This document shows, piece after piece, positions 35,438 through 45,403 of a stretch of 64,000 nt of DNA. Position numbers and translations under genes: made by a program. Every line of letters starts with the position of its first letter. The first letter of the stretch is position 1. Under the pieces are notes generated by a model. The model was not told the origin of the DNA. It ran no database searches and worked only from the letters and a program-made list of their open reading frames with translations. Source of the DNA: a bacterium (GTDB lineage: Bacteria > JAJVIF01); the NCBI GenBank assembly GCA_022072165.1, contig JAJVIF010000002.1:492063-556062 (forward strand), written 5' to 3'.

Positions 35438-36709
35438 ATGCCGCTGTTGCTCCATGCCGCCGACATCCATCTCGACAGCCCCATGCAGAGCTTTCGGCAG
35501 TCGCAGGCCGACTGGGTCGGCGATGACCTGCACACCATCCTGCAGGCGACCCGCCTCGCCTTCGAGGCACTGATCGACTTTGCCCTCGATCAGCAGGTGG
35601 CCGGACTCCTCCTGGCAGGCGATCTCTATGATGGCGACTGGAAGGACTACTCCACCGGCCAGTATTTCATCCGGCAGATGGTCCGTCTGCATCAGGCAGA
35701 TATCCCGGTCTTTATCGTGCAGGGAAATCACGATGCCGCCAGTGAGATCACCCGACAACTCCGACTTCCCCCCAATGTCAGGGTCCTATCCCACGCAAAG
35801 CCCGAGAGCCTCGAGAGTCCCGATGGTTCCTACATCGTGCACGGCCAGAGCTACAGCCGTCGTGATGTCACCCAGAATCTCGCCCAGGGCTACCCCCCCG
35901 CTGACCGGCAGCGCCTCAACATCGGCCTGTTGCATACCGCCCTCGATGGACGTGCGGGTCACGATGCTTATGCTCCCTGCAGCCTCTCTGATCTGCGTCG
36001 GGCGGGTTACCAGTATTGGGCGCTGGGACATGTCCATCGCCAGGAGATCATCAGCACCGACCCCTGGGTGGTCTTCTCCGGCAATCTGCAGGGACGCCAT
36101 ATCCGGGAGACCGGCCCCAAAGGGGCGATGCTCATTGCATATGAGGGGACCGAGATAACGTCGGTCGATCCGGTCAGCTGCCACCGGACCCGCTGGGAGC
36201 AAATCATGGTCGACATCACCGACACCCGTTCGGTTGATGCGGTGCTGGATGCGGTCGAAACGACCCTGGAAGAGGCCGGCAGCATCCAGTTCGCTGATGA
36301 TGCGGTCCCCTTGGTGATCCGTTGTGTCCTTACCGGACGCACTCCGCTGCATGGAGTGCTGCAGGAACCAGGCCGACGGAGCTACTTGCTGGAAGAGGTT
36401 CGGAGTCTGGCATCGCGGGCCGCAGGACAACTGGTGATCACCGAAGATGTCAAAGTGAAGACGACCGCTCCCTCGGGTCATGCTGGCGTCGCTGCTGCCG
36501 ACCTCCTGGAGCAATGCCTCGCCTGCTGGGAGCAACCGGGGTTCATGCAGCAGATCACCTTCGACGCCGAGCAGTTGCGCCGGGAACTCGATGGCAAGTT
36601 CCAGCTCGACCTCGCCAGCGATCCGGCGTTTGAGCCCGCGCAGTTGCTGGAGGAAGCCTCTGCGCTGCTCCAGGCACGACTCATGGGCGAAGGGGAGGAG
36701 TCCCGCTAA
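35438..36709 (+). CDS. yhaO: Mre11-like DNA repair phosphoesterase (YhaO family)
   Basis: The 423-residue product is a metallophosphoesterase of the SbcD/Mre11 class. Motifs are in order: ADIHLDSP near residues 8-15, AGDLYDG near 60-66, QGNHDA near 93-98, HTAL near 165 and ALGHVHR near 193-199, all metal ligands. The C-terminal domain of about 150 residues is the capping region. AAGGAG precedes the ATG by about 7 nt. Its stop overlaps the start of the next gene (TAATG at 36707-36711), whose product is the Rad50-like partner. Together they should process DNA ends or break structures. Confidence 0.92.
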   Translation: MPLLLHAADIHLDSPMQSFRQSQADWVGDDLHTILQATRLAFEALIDFALDQQVAGLLLAGDLYDGDWKDYSTGQYFIRQMVRLHQADIPVFIVQGNHDAASEITRQLRLPPNVRVLSHAKPESLESPDGSYIVHGQSYSRRDVTQNLAQGYPPADRQRLNIGLLHTALDGRAGHDAYAPCSLSDLRRAGYQYWALGHVHRQEIISTDPWVVFSGNLQGRHIRETGPKGAMLIAYEGTEITSVDPVSCHRTRWEQIMVDITDTRSVDAVLDAVETTLEEAGSIQFADDAVPLVIRCVLTGRTPLHGVLQEPGRRSYLLEEVRSLASRAAGQLVITEDVKVKTTAPSGHAGVAAADLLEQCLACWEQPGFMQQITFDAEQLRRELDGKFQLDLASDPAFEPAQLLEEASALLQARLMGEGEESR

Positions 36710-39700
36710 TGCGCTTCGCCACCTTCGGCTGTGTCCCCTATGGTCCCTTTGAGGATCTGCGACTCACGTTCCCACCTGCGGAAGGCGATCTGCAGGTGCT
36801 ATGCGGCGCGAACGAAGCGGGCAAGAGCAGCCTCCTGCGGGCGATGCTCGACTTCCTCTTTGGCATCCCCCCCCGAACTCCTGACAGCTTTCGCTTCGGC
36901 TACCCCTCCCTCGCCCTGGAGGCGACCTTCGATCTTGCCGATGGAAGTCAGGTGGGGGCACGACGTCAGCGCAAGGGGCAACAGAGTGAACTGGTGCCAC
37001 TCAAAACTGCGCCAGTGCTGCTGACCTCCATCCAGCTTGCGGACTTGCTGGGGGGATTCCGAAGTGACAGGAGCTTTCGGGCGGTCTGCGCGCTGACGTA
37101 TGACCAGCTCAAGGAAGCCAATCGAATGTTGCGCGACTCCGGCGGCGAAGCGGGGATCAGTCTCGCCAGTGCGAGCCTGGGGACCCAGGTGCTGGAGGTC
37201 CTCAAATCGCTCCAGGCCGAGGCGGAAGATTTGTACAAGCCTCGTGGCAGCGCACAAAAGATCTCCGAGTTGCAGAAGCAGCGCACGGCTGAACAACGCG
37301 TGAAACAGGAGGCGACGCTCCGGGCATCAGAGTGGAAACGTCTGGAGCAGGACCTCACGGAGTCTTCCGCCACGGTCGACAAGCACAGGGAAGCGGTGAG
37401 CAAGCTACAGCAGGAGACCCGACGCCTCGAGCGGGCAGGACGAATCGCGCCCCTGCTCCACCAAGAGCAGACGCTGGCCGGACAGCTCCAATCCCTCGTC
37501 CATATCCCCCTCCTTCCCGGCGACTTCAGCGGTCGCTGGAGTGCCGCGACCACCGAGCGCACGGGGCTCCAGAAGCAGTTCGACTCCCTGCGCCATGAGA
37601 TGGCTTCGACCAGTCGGGAGCTGGAGTCCTTCCCGGATGACTTCCCGCTTCTCGCAGGGGACCTGCCCGAGCGGATCGATACCCTCTATCAGCAACTGGA
37701 AAACTATCGTCGCCTGCTCGACGACCACCCCAAGCGGGAGCTGGAACTCGCCAACCTGCAGCGGGAAGTCGCCAGTTTGAGGGAACGACTCCCCGCCCCG
37801 CTCCGTGACCAGCAGGTCACCGTGGATGTGGTGCAGGAATCGGATCTGCAGCAGCTCATCCAGCAAGCGCAGGCCGGCCGTCAGCAACAGCGAATGGCTG
37901 AAGCCGCCGTACGGGACGGGGAATCGCAACTCGAGCAGGCGAAGCGCGCCTTCGCGCAGCTGGTGCCACCCGGTGAGATAGAAGTGCTCCAGCAGGCATT
38001 GCAGGCCACCCGGGACCTCCCGGAAACCGAGGCGAACCTCCGGTCGCTGCGGAGTCGCTCCCCGGAGTTGCAGGATGTCTGCGATGTGCATCTCCAGGCG
38101 TTGCGTTTCGAAGGAGTCACGTCGGAGTCGTTGCCAACACTCACGCTCCCCGCCGACAGCCTGCTGGAAGAGGCGCAGCAGCTGCAGCAACAGATCAGCG
38201 ATGGCCTCCGGGAAGCCGAGAAGGAACTGCGGCGCATTACCAAAGAAGAGCGGGAATGCGCGGCGAGCATCGCGCAACTGGAACGACAGGGCGAGGTCCC
38301 GCTGCTGGCAGACCTGGAAGCGGCCCGGACCCATCGGGAGGCTGGCTGGCAGGTGGTGCGTCATGCCTGGCTGCAGGATCCTCTCCCTCCGGACCTCCCG
38401 GAGGTCTGGCAGTCACCAGCCGACCTGCCAGAAGCCTACGAGTCCGCAGTCGAGTCCGCCGACCAAATCGCGGATGCGTTACGAGCGCACGCGGATCTGG
38501 TGCAGCAACGTCATGCGCTGGATGCCGAAAGCGCGCGCATCACCGCCATCAAGGAGTACGCAACCTCCGAAGTGGCGCGTCTGACCGCAGTGCAGGAAGC
38601 CGCGCAGGAGTCCTGGCGGGCACTCTGGCACCCCGCAGGACTCACCCCAGACAAGCCGTCGGTGATGCGGGAGTGGACCCGACGTGTAAAGGACTATCAG
38701 CAGGCGCATCAGGCACTGGCGCGACTCCGGGGGGAAATCGAGCAGTGCCGTCAGCAGGCCGAAGCCGCCAGGGCAACCCTTGTCGCCGCGCTGAAGGCAT
38801 CCGGGGTCACGGTCAGCGACGATGCCGGACCCGGGGAGGTCCGGGCCCAGGTTCAGGACTTGGTGGAGCAGGCGCTTGCATTCCGCAGTAAGCAGGAAGA
38901 GCGTCAGGAACAGGTGGAGGCTGCTACCACCAGACTGCGGAGCACCCAGGACGAACTGCAATGCGCCGCAGAGGCACACGCCATTTGGCAGGAGGCCTGG
39001 TCCCGGGTCCTGACTCCCCTCGGCTTGCCAGCGACCACCGGACCTGAGGCGGTCGCTGCACTGCTGGAAGCCATACGCGATCTCCGACCTCGCGAGGTCG
39101 AGGTTGCAAAGGCACAGGAGCGGAGTGCCAAGATCGTCCGGGACATACAGGAGTTCGAAGCTTCAGCGACGTCCACGCTCTCAACCCAACTGGGGGACGC
39201 GACACAGGGTCCATCGCTGGCGCAGCGCATCGCCACGATTTATCGTCAGCAGCAACAGCAGCTGAAAGACCAGGCCACGCGCGCGAACCTCCAGACCCGG
39301 CTCAGGGAGCTGGAAACCCGACGATCCGAACTGGAGGAGCAACTCGCGCGCTGCCACCGCGACATCGCTCAGCTGCTGACCGAAGCCGGAGCGTCCGAAG
39401 AGTCCGAGGTCGCCGACCGCCTGACCCAGAGTCAGGAGCGTCGCGACATCGAGTCCGCCTACGCCGACACCCAGCGACTCTTGAGAGAGACCCTCGATGG
39501 TCGTCCGGTGGAGTACTGGCAGGAGCTGATTGCGGATCGGACAGTCGATGAACTGAGCCTGATGTTCGAGGAGGCCGAGACGACCCTGGAAGCTGAGCAA
39601 GATGCTCTTAATCGGGCGCGGGATCGCAGGACGCTGGCAGACAAAGCGTTGCAGGATGCCTCCCACCGCCAAGGGGCACTGGCCGCAGCGGGCCGGGTCG

Positions 39701-40206
39701 CGGGCCTCGAGCATGAGATGCGGTCGCTGGTAGCGGACTATCTGCGGCTGAAGCTGGCGGCGTCGCTCCTGCAGTCGACCATCGATGCCCTCCAGGCCTC
39801 GCAGGGGAACAGGGTAGTGGACCGGGGCAGCTACTGGTTTCGTCGGCTCACCCAAGGGGCGTTTGCGGGGCTCGACATCTCCGGCGACAGCCTGCAGCAG
39901 ATCGGGGCGATCCGGGGGGATGGGCAGGGGAAATCCCTTACGCCGGAGCAGCTGAGTGATGGAACCCGGGATCAGTTGTTCCTCGCCCTGCGCCTGGCGA
40001 TGATGGAGCAGTACTGTCAGCAGCGGGAGCCGTTGCCGCTGATCCTCGACGACCTCCTGATCACGTTCGACGATGCCCGGACCGGGGCGACCCTCAGTGC
40101 CCTCGCGGAGTTCTCGTCGGTCACGCAAGTGCTGCTGTTCACGCACCACGAGCATGTGGCATCGCTGGCGGCTCCCCTCCCGGGCGCGCGGGTCCACCGG
40201 CTGTAG
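36709..40206 (+). CDS. yhaN: Rad50-like SMC-type ATPase (YhaN family)
   Basis: The 1165-residue product pairs with YhaO. It has an N-terminal ATPase half with a Walker A GANEAGKSSLLR near residues 33-44 and a coiled coil of about 900 residues. The C-terminal half has the ABC signature LSDGTRDQLFLALR near 1081-1094 and a Walker B PLILDDLLITFDD near 1108-1120. No CxxC zinc hook is evident in the coiled coil, as in YhaN rather than SbcC. The gene overlaps yhaO by one base and has GGGGAGGAG upstream within yhaO. AAA-type coiled-coil ATPases of this kind act in DNA repair and recombination. Confidence 0.92.
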   Translation: MRFATFGCVPYGPFEDLRLTFPPAEGDLQVLCGANEAGKSSLLRAMLDFLFGIPPRTPDSFRFGYPSLALEATFDLADGSQVGARRQRKGQQSELVPLKTAPVLLTSIQLADLLGGFRSDRSFRAVCALTYDQLKEANRMLRDSGGEAGISLASASLGTQVLEVLKSLQAEAEDLYKPRGSAQKISELQKQRTAEQRVKQEATLRASEWKRLEQDLTESSATVDKHREAVSKLQQETRRLERAGRIAPLLHQEQTLAGQLQSLVHIPLLPGDFSGRWSAATTERTGLQKQFDSLRHEMASTSRELESFPDDFPLLAGDLPERIDTLYQQLENYRRLLDDHPKRELELANLQREVASLRERLPAPLRDQQVTVDVVQESDLQQLIQQAQAGRQQQRMAEAAVRDGESQLEQAKRAFAQLVPPGEIEVLQQALQATRDLPETEANLRSLRSRSPELQDVCDVHLQALRFEGVTSESLPTLTLPADSLLEEAQQLQQQISDGLREAEKELRRITKEERECAASIAQLERQGEVPLLADLEAARTHREAGWQVVRHAWLQDPLPPDLPEVWQSPADLPEAYESAVESADQIADALRAHADLVQQRHALDAESARITAIKEYATSEVARLTAVQEAAQESWRALWHPAGLTPDKPSVMREWTRRVKDYQQAHQALARLRGEIEQCRQQAEAARATLVAALKASGVTVSDDAGPGEVRAQVQDLVEQALAFRSKQEERQEQVEAATTRLRSTQDELQCAAEAHAIWQEAWSRVLTPLGLPATTGPEAVAALLEAIRDLRPREVEVAKAQERSAKIVRDIQEFEASATSTLSTQLGDATQGPSLAQRIATIYRQQQQQLKDQATRANLQTRLRELETRRSELEEQLARCHRDIAQLLTEAGASEESEVADRLTQSQERRDIESAYADTQRLLRETLDGRPVEYWQELIADRTVDELSLMFEEAETTLEAEQDALNRARDRRTLADKALQDASHRQGALAAAGRVAGLEHEMRSLVADYLRLKLAASLLQSTIDALQASQGNRVVDRGSYWFRRLTQGAFAGLDISGDSLQQIGAIRGDGQGKSLTPEQLSDGTRDQLFLALRLAMMEQYCQQREPLPLILDDLLITFDDARTGATLSALAEFSSVTQVLLFTHHEHVASLAAPLPGARVHRL

Positions 40207-40222
40207 GTGCCGACGGCTCCCC

Positions 40223-40228
40223 TACAAT
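40223..40228 (+). promoter_or_regulatory. Probable leaderless -10 box of the prenyl synthase gene
   Basis: TACAAT ends 7 nt before ATG 40236; no Shine-Dalgarno is present. Confidence 0.6.
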
Positions 40229-40235
40229 CAGCGCC

Positions 40236-41135
40236 ATGACTCTCCCGCCAGGGACCGACCTCCTGCTTGTCCTTAAAGAGGCACAACAGGCTGTCCACCA
40301 GACCCTCGACTCCCTGCTGGAGTTGCACCCCTCGCGGGCCCCGCGCATCCACGAAGCCATGCGCCATGTGGTCCTCAGCGGTGGCAAACGCCTGCGCCCC
40401 ATGCTCTGTCTCTTTGCCGGCGAGGCCCTCGGGGCGGACCGCACCGCTCTCCTTCCTACCGCTGCCGCCCTCGAACTCGCCCATGTCTTTACACTGGTCC
40501 ATGATGACCTCCCCTGCATGGACAATGCCGCGCTGCGTCGCGGGGTCCCCACGATCCACACCATGCCGGAGTACGGCGAAGCCATTGCGGTCCTGGCGGG
40601 GGATGCCCTGCTAAATCTCGCCTTCCAGGTAATCGCCACCGATGCCCCGCGGCATTTCCCGGCTGACCGGGTGGTGCAGGGGATTCGTCTGCTCGGCGAG
40701 GGACTCGGACTCGATGGCGTGGTCGGGGGGCAGGTCTGGGACATCGAGGAGACCGGCACCGATGCGGCCCGCCTCGAACAGACCCACCTGATGAAAACCG
40801 CCGCCTTCTTTGAGGCAGCCCTCGGCATCGGTGCCACTCTGGCCGGCGGCTCAGAGGAACAGCTGGCGATGCTCCGGACCTATGCCCGGGAACTGGGGCT
40901 GGCGTTTCAGATCAAGGACGACCTCCTCGATGCCACCGCGAGCAGCGCGGAGACCGGGAAAGATGCCCGGGATGCCGCCCAGGGCCGGACAACCTATGTC
41001 ACGCGCTATGGCATCGAGGGGGCCATGGAGCGGATGTCGGTCCACGCCGACCGGGCACGCGAGGCCCTCGCGACCTACCCCCAGGGGGCGTTGCTGCAGG
41101 CGCTGGCTGGCTATGTCATCGAACGTGGCAGTTGA
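40236..41135 (+). CDS. ispA: Farnesyl/geranylgeranyl diphosphate synthase
   Basis: The 299-residue product condenses isopentenyl diphosphate with allylic diphosphates to make C15-C20 chains for lipid carriers and quinones. It has the first Asp-rich motif DDLPCMD near residues 89-95, RRGVPT near 99-104, the KTAAFF motif near 189, and the second Asp-rich motif FQIKDDLLD near 222-230. The two-residue insertion in the first DDxxD-type motif is typical of bacterial FPP synthases, so short-chain C15 is likely, though C20 is not excluded. gmk follows in the same direction. Confidence 0.93.
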   Translation: MTLPPGTDLLLVLKEAQQAVHQTLDSLLELHPSRAPRIHEAMRHVVLSGGKRLRPMLCLFAGEALGADRTALLPTAAALELAHVFTLVHDDLPCMDNAALRRGVPTIHTMPEYGEAIAVLAGDALLNLAFQVIATDAPRHFPADRVVQGIRLLGEGLGLDGVVGGQVWDIEETGTDAARLEQTHLMKTAAFFEAALGIGATLAGGSEEQLAMLRTYARELGLAFQIKDDLLDATASSAETGKDARDAAQGRTTYVTRYGIEGAMERMSVHADRAREALATYPQGALLQALAGYVIERGS

Positions 41136-41152
41136 GCGGCAGGGGGTTCAGG

Positions 41153-41158
41153 TATCAT
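41153..41158 (+). promoter_or_regulatory. Possible -10 box of gmk
   Basis: TATCAT ends 10 nt before ATG 41169, allowing a leader of only a few nucleotides. No ribosome binding site is seen. Confidence 0.5.
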
Positions 41159-41168
41159 CCCGCCAGCC

Positions 41169-41843
41169 ATGAACCCCGGCGCTGAAGTCTCCAACCGTGG
41201 CTTTCTGCTGGTCCTCTCCGGACCCTCTGGTGCGGGCAAAGGGACCGTGCTGCGACGCATCCTGGCGGAGCAACCGGGCGTGGAATTGTCGGTGAGCGCT
41301 ACCACCCGCAAGCCCCGGCATGGCGAGCTCAACGGGCGCGAGTACTACTTCATGAGTGTCGAGGATTTTCAGAGTCACATCGAACGTGGCAGCTTTCTGG
41401 AGTGGGCGCAGGTCTTTGGGAATTATTACGGCACGCCGCGTCCGCATGTTGTAGAGCGCCTGAGCGCTGGCAAAATCGTGGTGCTGGAAATCGACACGCA
41501 GGGCGCGAAGAACATCATGGACCAGAATCCGGCGGAGCTCGTGACGGTCTTCATCACGCCCTCTCAGGGCGACAGCCTGAAGCAACGTCTGCTCCACCGG
41601 GGCTCGGAAGGTCCCGTGGACCTGACACAGCGTCTGGCCAACGCCCCGGTCGAGTTACTGGACCTGCCCCGCTTCGATTACCTGGTGCTCAATGATTCTC
41701 TGGACGAAGCGGTCGAAGCGCTCACCGGCATCATCATCGCGGAACGCCACCGCACCCACCGCTTCCGGGGGCAGATCAATCTCGTAACCGATTTCCCCGG
41801 CCGCCTGTCTTCGGGCATGTCCGGCCCCTCGGTGACACCCTGA
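41169..41843 (+). CDS. gmk: Guanylate kinase
   Basis: Guanylate kinase makes GDP from GMP and ATP. The 224-residue product has the P-loop GPSGAGKGT near residues 17-25, the GMP-binding stretch SVSATTRKPRHGELNGREYYF near 41-61, and the lid region KQRLLHRGSE near 136-145. The C-terminal 20 residues extend beyond the usual end. Its stop overlaps the start of the next gene (TGATG at 41841-41845). Confidence 0.95.
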   Translation: MNPGAEVSNRGFLLVLSGPSGAGKGTVLRRILAEQPGVELSVSATTRKPRHGELNGREYYFMSVEDFQSHIERGSFLEWAQVFGNYYGTPRPHVVERLSAGKIVVLEIDTQGAKNIMDQNPAELVTVFITPSQGDSLKQRLLHRGSEGPVDLTQRLANAPVELLDLPRFDYLVLNDSLDEAVEALTGIIIAERHRTHRFRGQINLVTDFPGRLSSGMSGPSVTP

Positions 41844-42514
41844 TGCCGCGACTCCTCCTCACGCTGGCGTTGTTGCTGCTGGTGATCGTGCCGGCGCAGA
41901 GCGCGGCGCGGATCGTCCGGCTGGCACCCCTGCCGGAGAATCCGCCTCAGCCCAAAGAGGGGGGCCTGCAGACCTGGGCCCGGATGCACCAGCTGGGCGG
42001 CATCGATGAAAGCGCGTCGCGGATGTTCATCTTCCTGCCGATCTCCCTGGAATATGTTCGCCTGTATGCCGATGAGCGGGAGATGGCACCCGGACAACTG
42101 GCGGAACTCGGTCCCTGGACCAATGCCTTCTGGATTCACAGCAACATCTATGGTTTCGCTGACGGCGAAACCACGGACCTCTCGAGTCGCTTCACCGATG
42201 CCCGGGTGGAACTCCGCTGGGGCGCGCCCTCGAACGGCGACACCGCCATCATCCCGGAGCCCCGGGAGTCGGTGATGCTGCAGCCGCCGGAGCGTCTGGA
42301 GTCCGGGCTTTGGTTCCGCGCGGAGTTTCCCGATGTCGCGGCCGCGCTGGCCTTTGCCGAGGCCCCGCTGCGGCAACTCCGCTGGCATACCACCGATACG
42401 ATCTTTGTCTTTGATCTGGATGCGTGGCTCGATCTGGATCTCTTCGTCCCCGTACCCCTCCCTGGTACCGGCGTCATTGCGCCGCTCCCCCCCGCTGACC
42501 TGCCCACCAACTAG
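41843..42514 (+). CDS. Secreted protein of unknown function
   Basis: The 223-residue product has a Sec signal peptide (about residues 1-21, ending near AQSA) and an otherwise soluble beta-rich domain, with a Pro/Leu-rich tail. No family is recognised. It is coupled to gmk by a 1-base stop/start overlap but is unlikely to share its function. The stop lies 15 nt from the end of the convergent 927-residue gene. Confidence 0.68.
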   Translation: MPRLLLTLALLLLVIVPAQSAARIVRLAPLPENPPQPKEGGLQTWARMHQLGGIDESASRMFIFLPISLEYVRLYADEREMAPGQLAELGPWTNAFWIHSNIYGFADGETTDLSSRFTDARVELRWGAPSNGDTAIIPEPRESVMLQPPERLESGLWFRAEFPDVAAALAFAEAPLRQLRWHTTDTIFVFDLDAWLDLDLFVPVPLPGTGVIAPLPPADLPTN

Positions 42515-42529
42515 CAGTCTCTAGCTGGC

Positions 42530-45313
42530 CTATTCGTCATCATCATCCTGGAAGTACTTCAGCTCTGGCGGGTCTGGCAGGAGCGGACGATGAGGATCGC
42601 TTTCCTGGCGTTGCGCACCAGCCGCCGCGAACCGCCGTACGGACTGCGCGCCACCCACCGCTCCAATGGAGGTTTTGCCATGAATGGCGGCATCCAGCGC
42701 GGCCTGCTGACGTCGCAGCAGATAGAGCCGGAGGCCACCCTTGCGCGAGACGTTGAGCTGATAGACAAACAGCAGGCCCAGCGCGATGGCGGAGAGCGAC
42801 AGCAGCAGGATCCATGGGAGGCTCTGGCGCATGGCGGCGTATTGCTGATTGTGGATTACTCGCCGCAGCGCTTCGGCATAGACCATCCGGCTGCTCCCCA
42901 GCCGCTCCGGACGCCCCAGCAGGACCGGTCCTTCGCCTGGAGAATTGGGGATCAGGGAGAAGTCCGCAAAGCCGTTGTTGAGCTTCAGCGGCATCTCCTG
43001 CGCATGGCTCAGACTGTAGAAATCCACCGACGCCAGTGGCCGAATCATGGCGGGATCCTGGGTCTCCAGCAGGAACAACTCCGGGGCACGTCCGGGACCA
43101 GATCGCAGCGCCCGATAGAACACATAGGTGTCGTTCATCTCCATGAGCGATGGCGGACCGTTGCGCAGGCGACTCTTGATGCCAGACCGCGCCAACTCCG
43201 TGAGGAGATTGTCACGCAAAGGCCGACTGGCATAGCCATTCAGATACCAGGTGTCGACCCGTACATCATCAAGGTAGCGCAATGGAAATGGCGGCAGATT
43301 TTCTGCCTGACGCGAGCGATTGCGCTGAGCAATCGCGGTTTGAAAGCCGACGGTAAAGGGGTCGTAGAGTCCGAGCAGATCGCCATGCAACAGATAGGTC
43401 GCCTCGCCCAGTGATGGCTGCCCCCCGCCAGCTGCCGGGAACTCCTGCGGGAAGACCAGTTCGAAGTCGACTCCACAGGCGGTAAAGATGTCCGCCAGAT
43501 GCGCCGCCCGGGACATCCGGGGGGCAACATCCGCGTAGCTGTTCGCCAGGAGCAACGGGCTGTCGAGGATCGTCACCGGAGCAGGAATCCGTCGCGATGG
43601 AAACGGCAGCGCACCATACGGCACTCCCCGGGCGATCTCCTGTCGTTCCTGCTCATTCCAGTGGCTGCGCGACGTGAAAAAGCCGTTGCTGGTCCACCAG
43701 GGATCGGTCCCGGTGGCGACACACCATTGCTGCAGCGCGGCGATGTCCGCCAGTCGCGGCGGCGCGGTGGGGTGCTTTTCGACCGACACGATGCTGAGTT
43801 TGTTGTAGCGCTGCGCCAGGCGCGTCAGACCCCGGACGCTGTTGAGATTGTCGCTGTCGCCGATCCCGCTGGGGAGCGCGAATGTACGCGACGAGAGGGC
43901 GAGGGGGACGATCAGCCCATCCACCATCGGATGACGCGCCAGCCAAACCGGATCGAGTCCGGCCCCCATGACCTCATAGCCATTGTGATCGCGATACGCC
44001 AGCGCACCCCAGGAAGTCGCAAAGATCGGATGCTGCTGATCCAGACTGCGGAGTTTGGTCGCCAGCGCATCGAAGCGCTGCTGCAGGGCATAGACCCGGA
44101 ACTGTGTCCATTTCCGCCAGATCGCCCGGTCATCAGGACCACTCTTGCTCCCCGGCGGCAGCGGCTCTGGCGGACCGTTGCGGAATCCCACCACCACCTC
44201 CCCCGATACTGGTGCAACGATCGCTGGTCCGGGCGGTAATGCCGGAGTCGATGCCGGCAAGGGAGCGCTTTCACTCCCTTCGTCAGTAACTGCGACATCA
44301 GGCAATGCTGGCTCGATCAGATTTGGAGACATTGGCAACGTGGATTCCGGCACAGTCTGATCGGGCAGGGTCCCCTCCAGTACCTCGTCGGGTGTCATCA
44401 GCAACCCGGGTGGAGTCCCCTGGAACGCTCCTCCAGTGGCGAATACATCGCGACGCAACAGCGTGCTCTCCCGCTCTTCCATGAGACGCCAGTAATCCTG
44501 CGCCGGGTCAAACGCTTTTACGGAGGCGGCGGAGTAATCGGCCAGTCCGCCGACGCCATCCCGACCGAGTCCGGGATAGCAGAGGGGTGCTGACGGCGGC
44601 GACAGGACCCAGCCGATGAAGCGGGGATGATTCCGAAACTCGTTGTGGAGGTCCGCCAGGAAGGCTTTACAGATTTCCAGATACTCCGCATCACCGGGAG
44701 CAATCGCGGCCCCACGCCCCAGATGACGCAGGGGTCCGGTGAGACTACCACCGAGGCCCAGCTTCTGGTCGTCATTGAGATTCGCCGAGGAGGCCACCAT
44801 GACCGTGAGTGGCAAATCGGACCGGACATACCACTCCGGTGCCCAGTCCAGTTCGAGGGCGAGGATGAACTGGCGATTCAGATTGTCGGCAGCGTTGACC
44901 AGTTCCCGGACCCGGCTCAAGTCGTTCCGCTTGCGGTCCACGGAAAGGGACGGCAGGTCCACCCGCAGGATGACCAGCGGGAGGTCCAGTTCCCGGCTGT
45001 TCTCGATTTCCTGCAGGATTTCCCGGGTTGGAGACGCGAGGTTCTGTCCGACATCCCAGGCCAGAAGATGGCGGGGGATAGATGAGACAGTCAGATGCGG
45101 AAAGTCACCCCGAACAATTTTCAGATCCAGTCCCTGTGGTAATCGGGGAGGCGCTCCATGCTGAATTGGAAGGATGCCCCACTCGGTACTCCCCTGCGAG
45201 GCCGCCGGAGTCAGGGGCATCACCAACATCAGCCCGATGAGGAGCAGCCACCGCATTCCGACGGAGCGCGTGATGGCTCCCTGTGACCTGGGGCTGGGGT
45301 GTTCCGCCTGCAT
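42530..45313 (-). CDS. Large secreted, C-terminally membrane-anchored protein, possible TIM-barrel fold
   Basis: The 927-residue product has a signal peptide after a short charged start (hydrophobic core at about residues 21-40), a large extracytoplasmic part, one membrane helix near 840-860, and a basic cytoplasmic tail of about 65 residues. The first half has alternating strands and helices, with a region FIGWVLSPPSAP near 230 and a later IFATSWGALAYRDHNG. These recall TIM-barrel glycoside hydrolases, but no catalytic motif is certain. ATG 45313 is preceded by GGAGGAA at 9 nt. A Pro-rich linker lies near 330-370. Confidence 0.65.
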   Translation of the reverse strand: MQAEHPSPRSQGAITRSVGMRWLLLIGLMLVMPLTPAASQGSTEWGILPIQHGAPPRLPQGLDLKIVRGDFPHLTVSSIPRHLLAWDVGQNLASPTREILQEIENSRELDLPLVILRVDLPSLSVDRKRNDLSRVRELVNAADNLNRQFILALELDWAPEWYVRSDLPLTVMVASSANLNDDQKLGLGGSLTGPLRHLGRGAAIAPGDAEYLEICKAFLADLHNEFRNHPRFIGWVLSPPSAPLCYPGLGRDGVGGLADYSAASVKAFDPAQDYWRLMEERESTLLRRDVFATGGAFQGTPPGLLMTPDEVLEGTLPDQTVPESTLPMSPNLIEPALPDVAVTDEGSESAPLPASTPALPPGPAIVAPVSGEVVVGFRNGPPEPLPPGSKSGPDDRAIWRKWTQFRVYALQQRFDALATKLRSLDQQHPIFATSWGALAYRDHNGYEVMGAGLDPVWLARHPMVDGLIVPLALSSRTFALPSGIGDSDNLNSVRGLTRLAQRYNKLSIVSVEKHPTAPPRLADIAALQQWCVATGTDPWWTSNGFFTSRSHWNEQERQEIARGVPYGALPFPSRRIPAPVTILDSPLLLANSYADVAPRMSRAAHLADIFTACGVDFELVFPQEFPAAGGGQPSLGEATYLLHGDLLGLYDPFTVGFQTAIAQRNRSRQAENLPPFPLRYLDDVRVDTWYLNGYASRPLRDNLLTELARSGIKSRLRNGPPSLMEMNDTYVFYRALRSGPGRAPELFLLETQDPAMIRPLASVDFYSLSHAQEMPLKLNNGFADFSLIPNSPGEGPVLLGRPERLGSSRMVYAEALRRVIHNQQYAAMRQSLPWILLLSLSAIALGLLFVYQLNVSRKGGLRLYLLRRQQAALDAAIHGKTSIGAVGGAQSVRRFAAAGAQRQESDPHRPLLPDPPELKYFQDDDDE

Positions 45314-45403
45314 CGGCGGTGCTTCCTCCGCACTGTCGGGATGCACACACCGTACTGTTCGTCGGAAGTGAGGGGAAACCCTCCGCCTCCGACCCGGCGT
45401 GTG

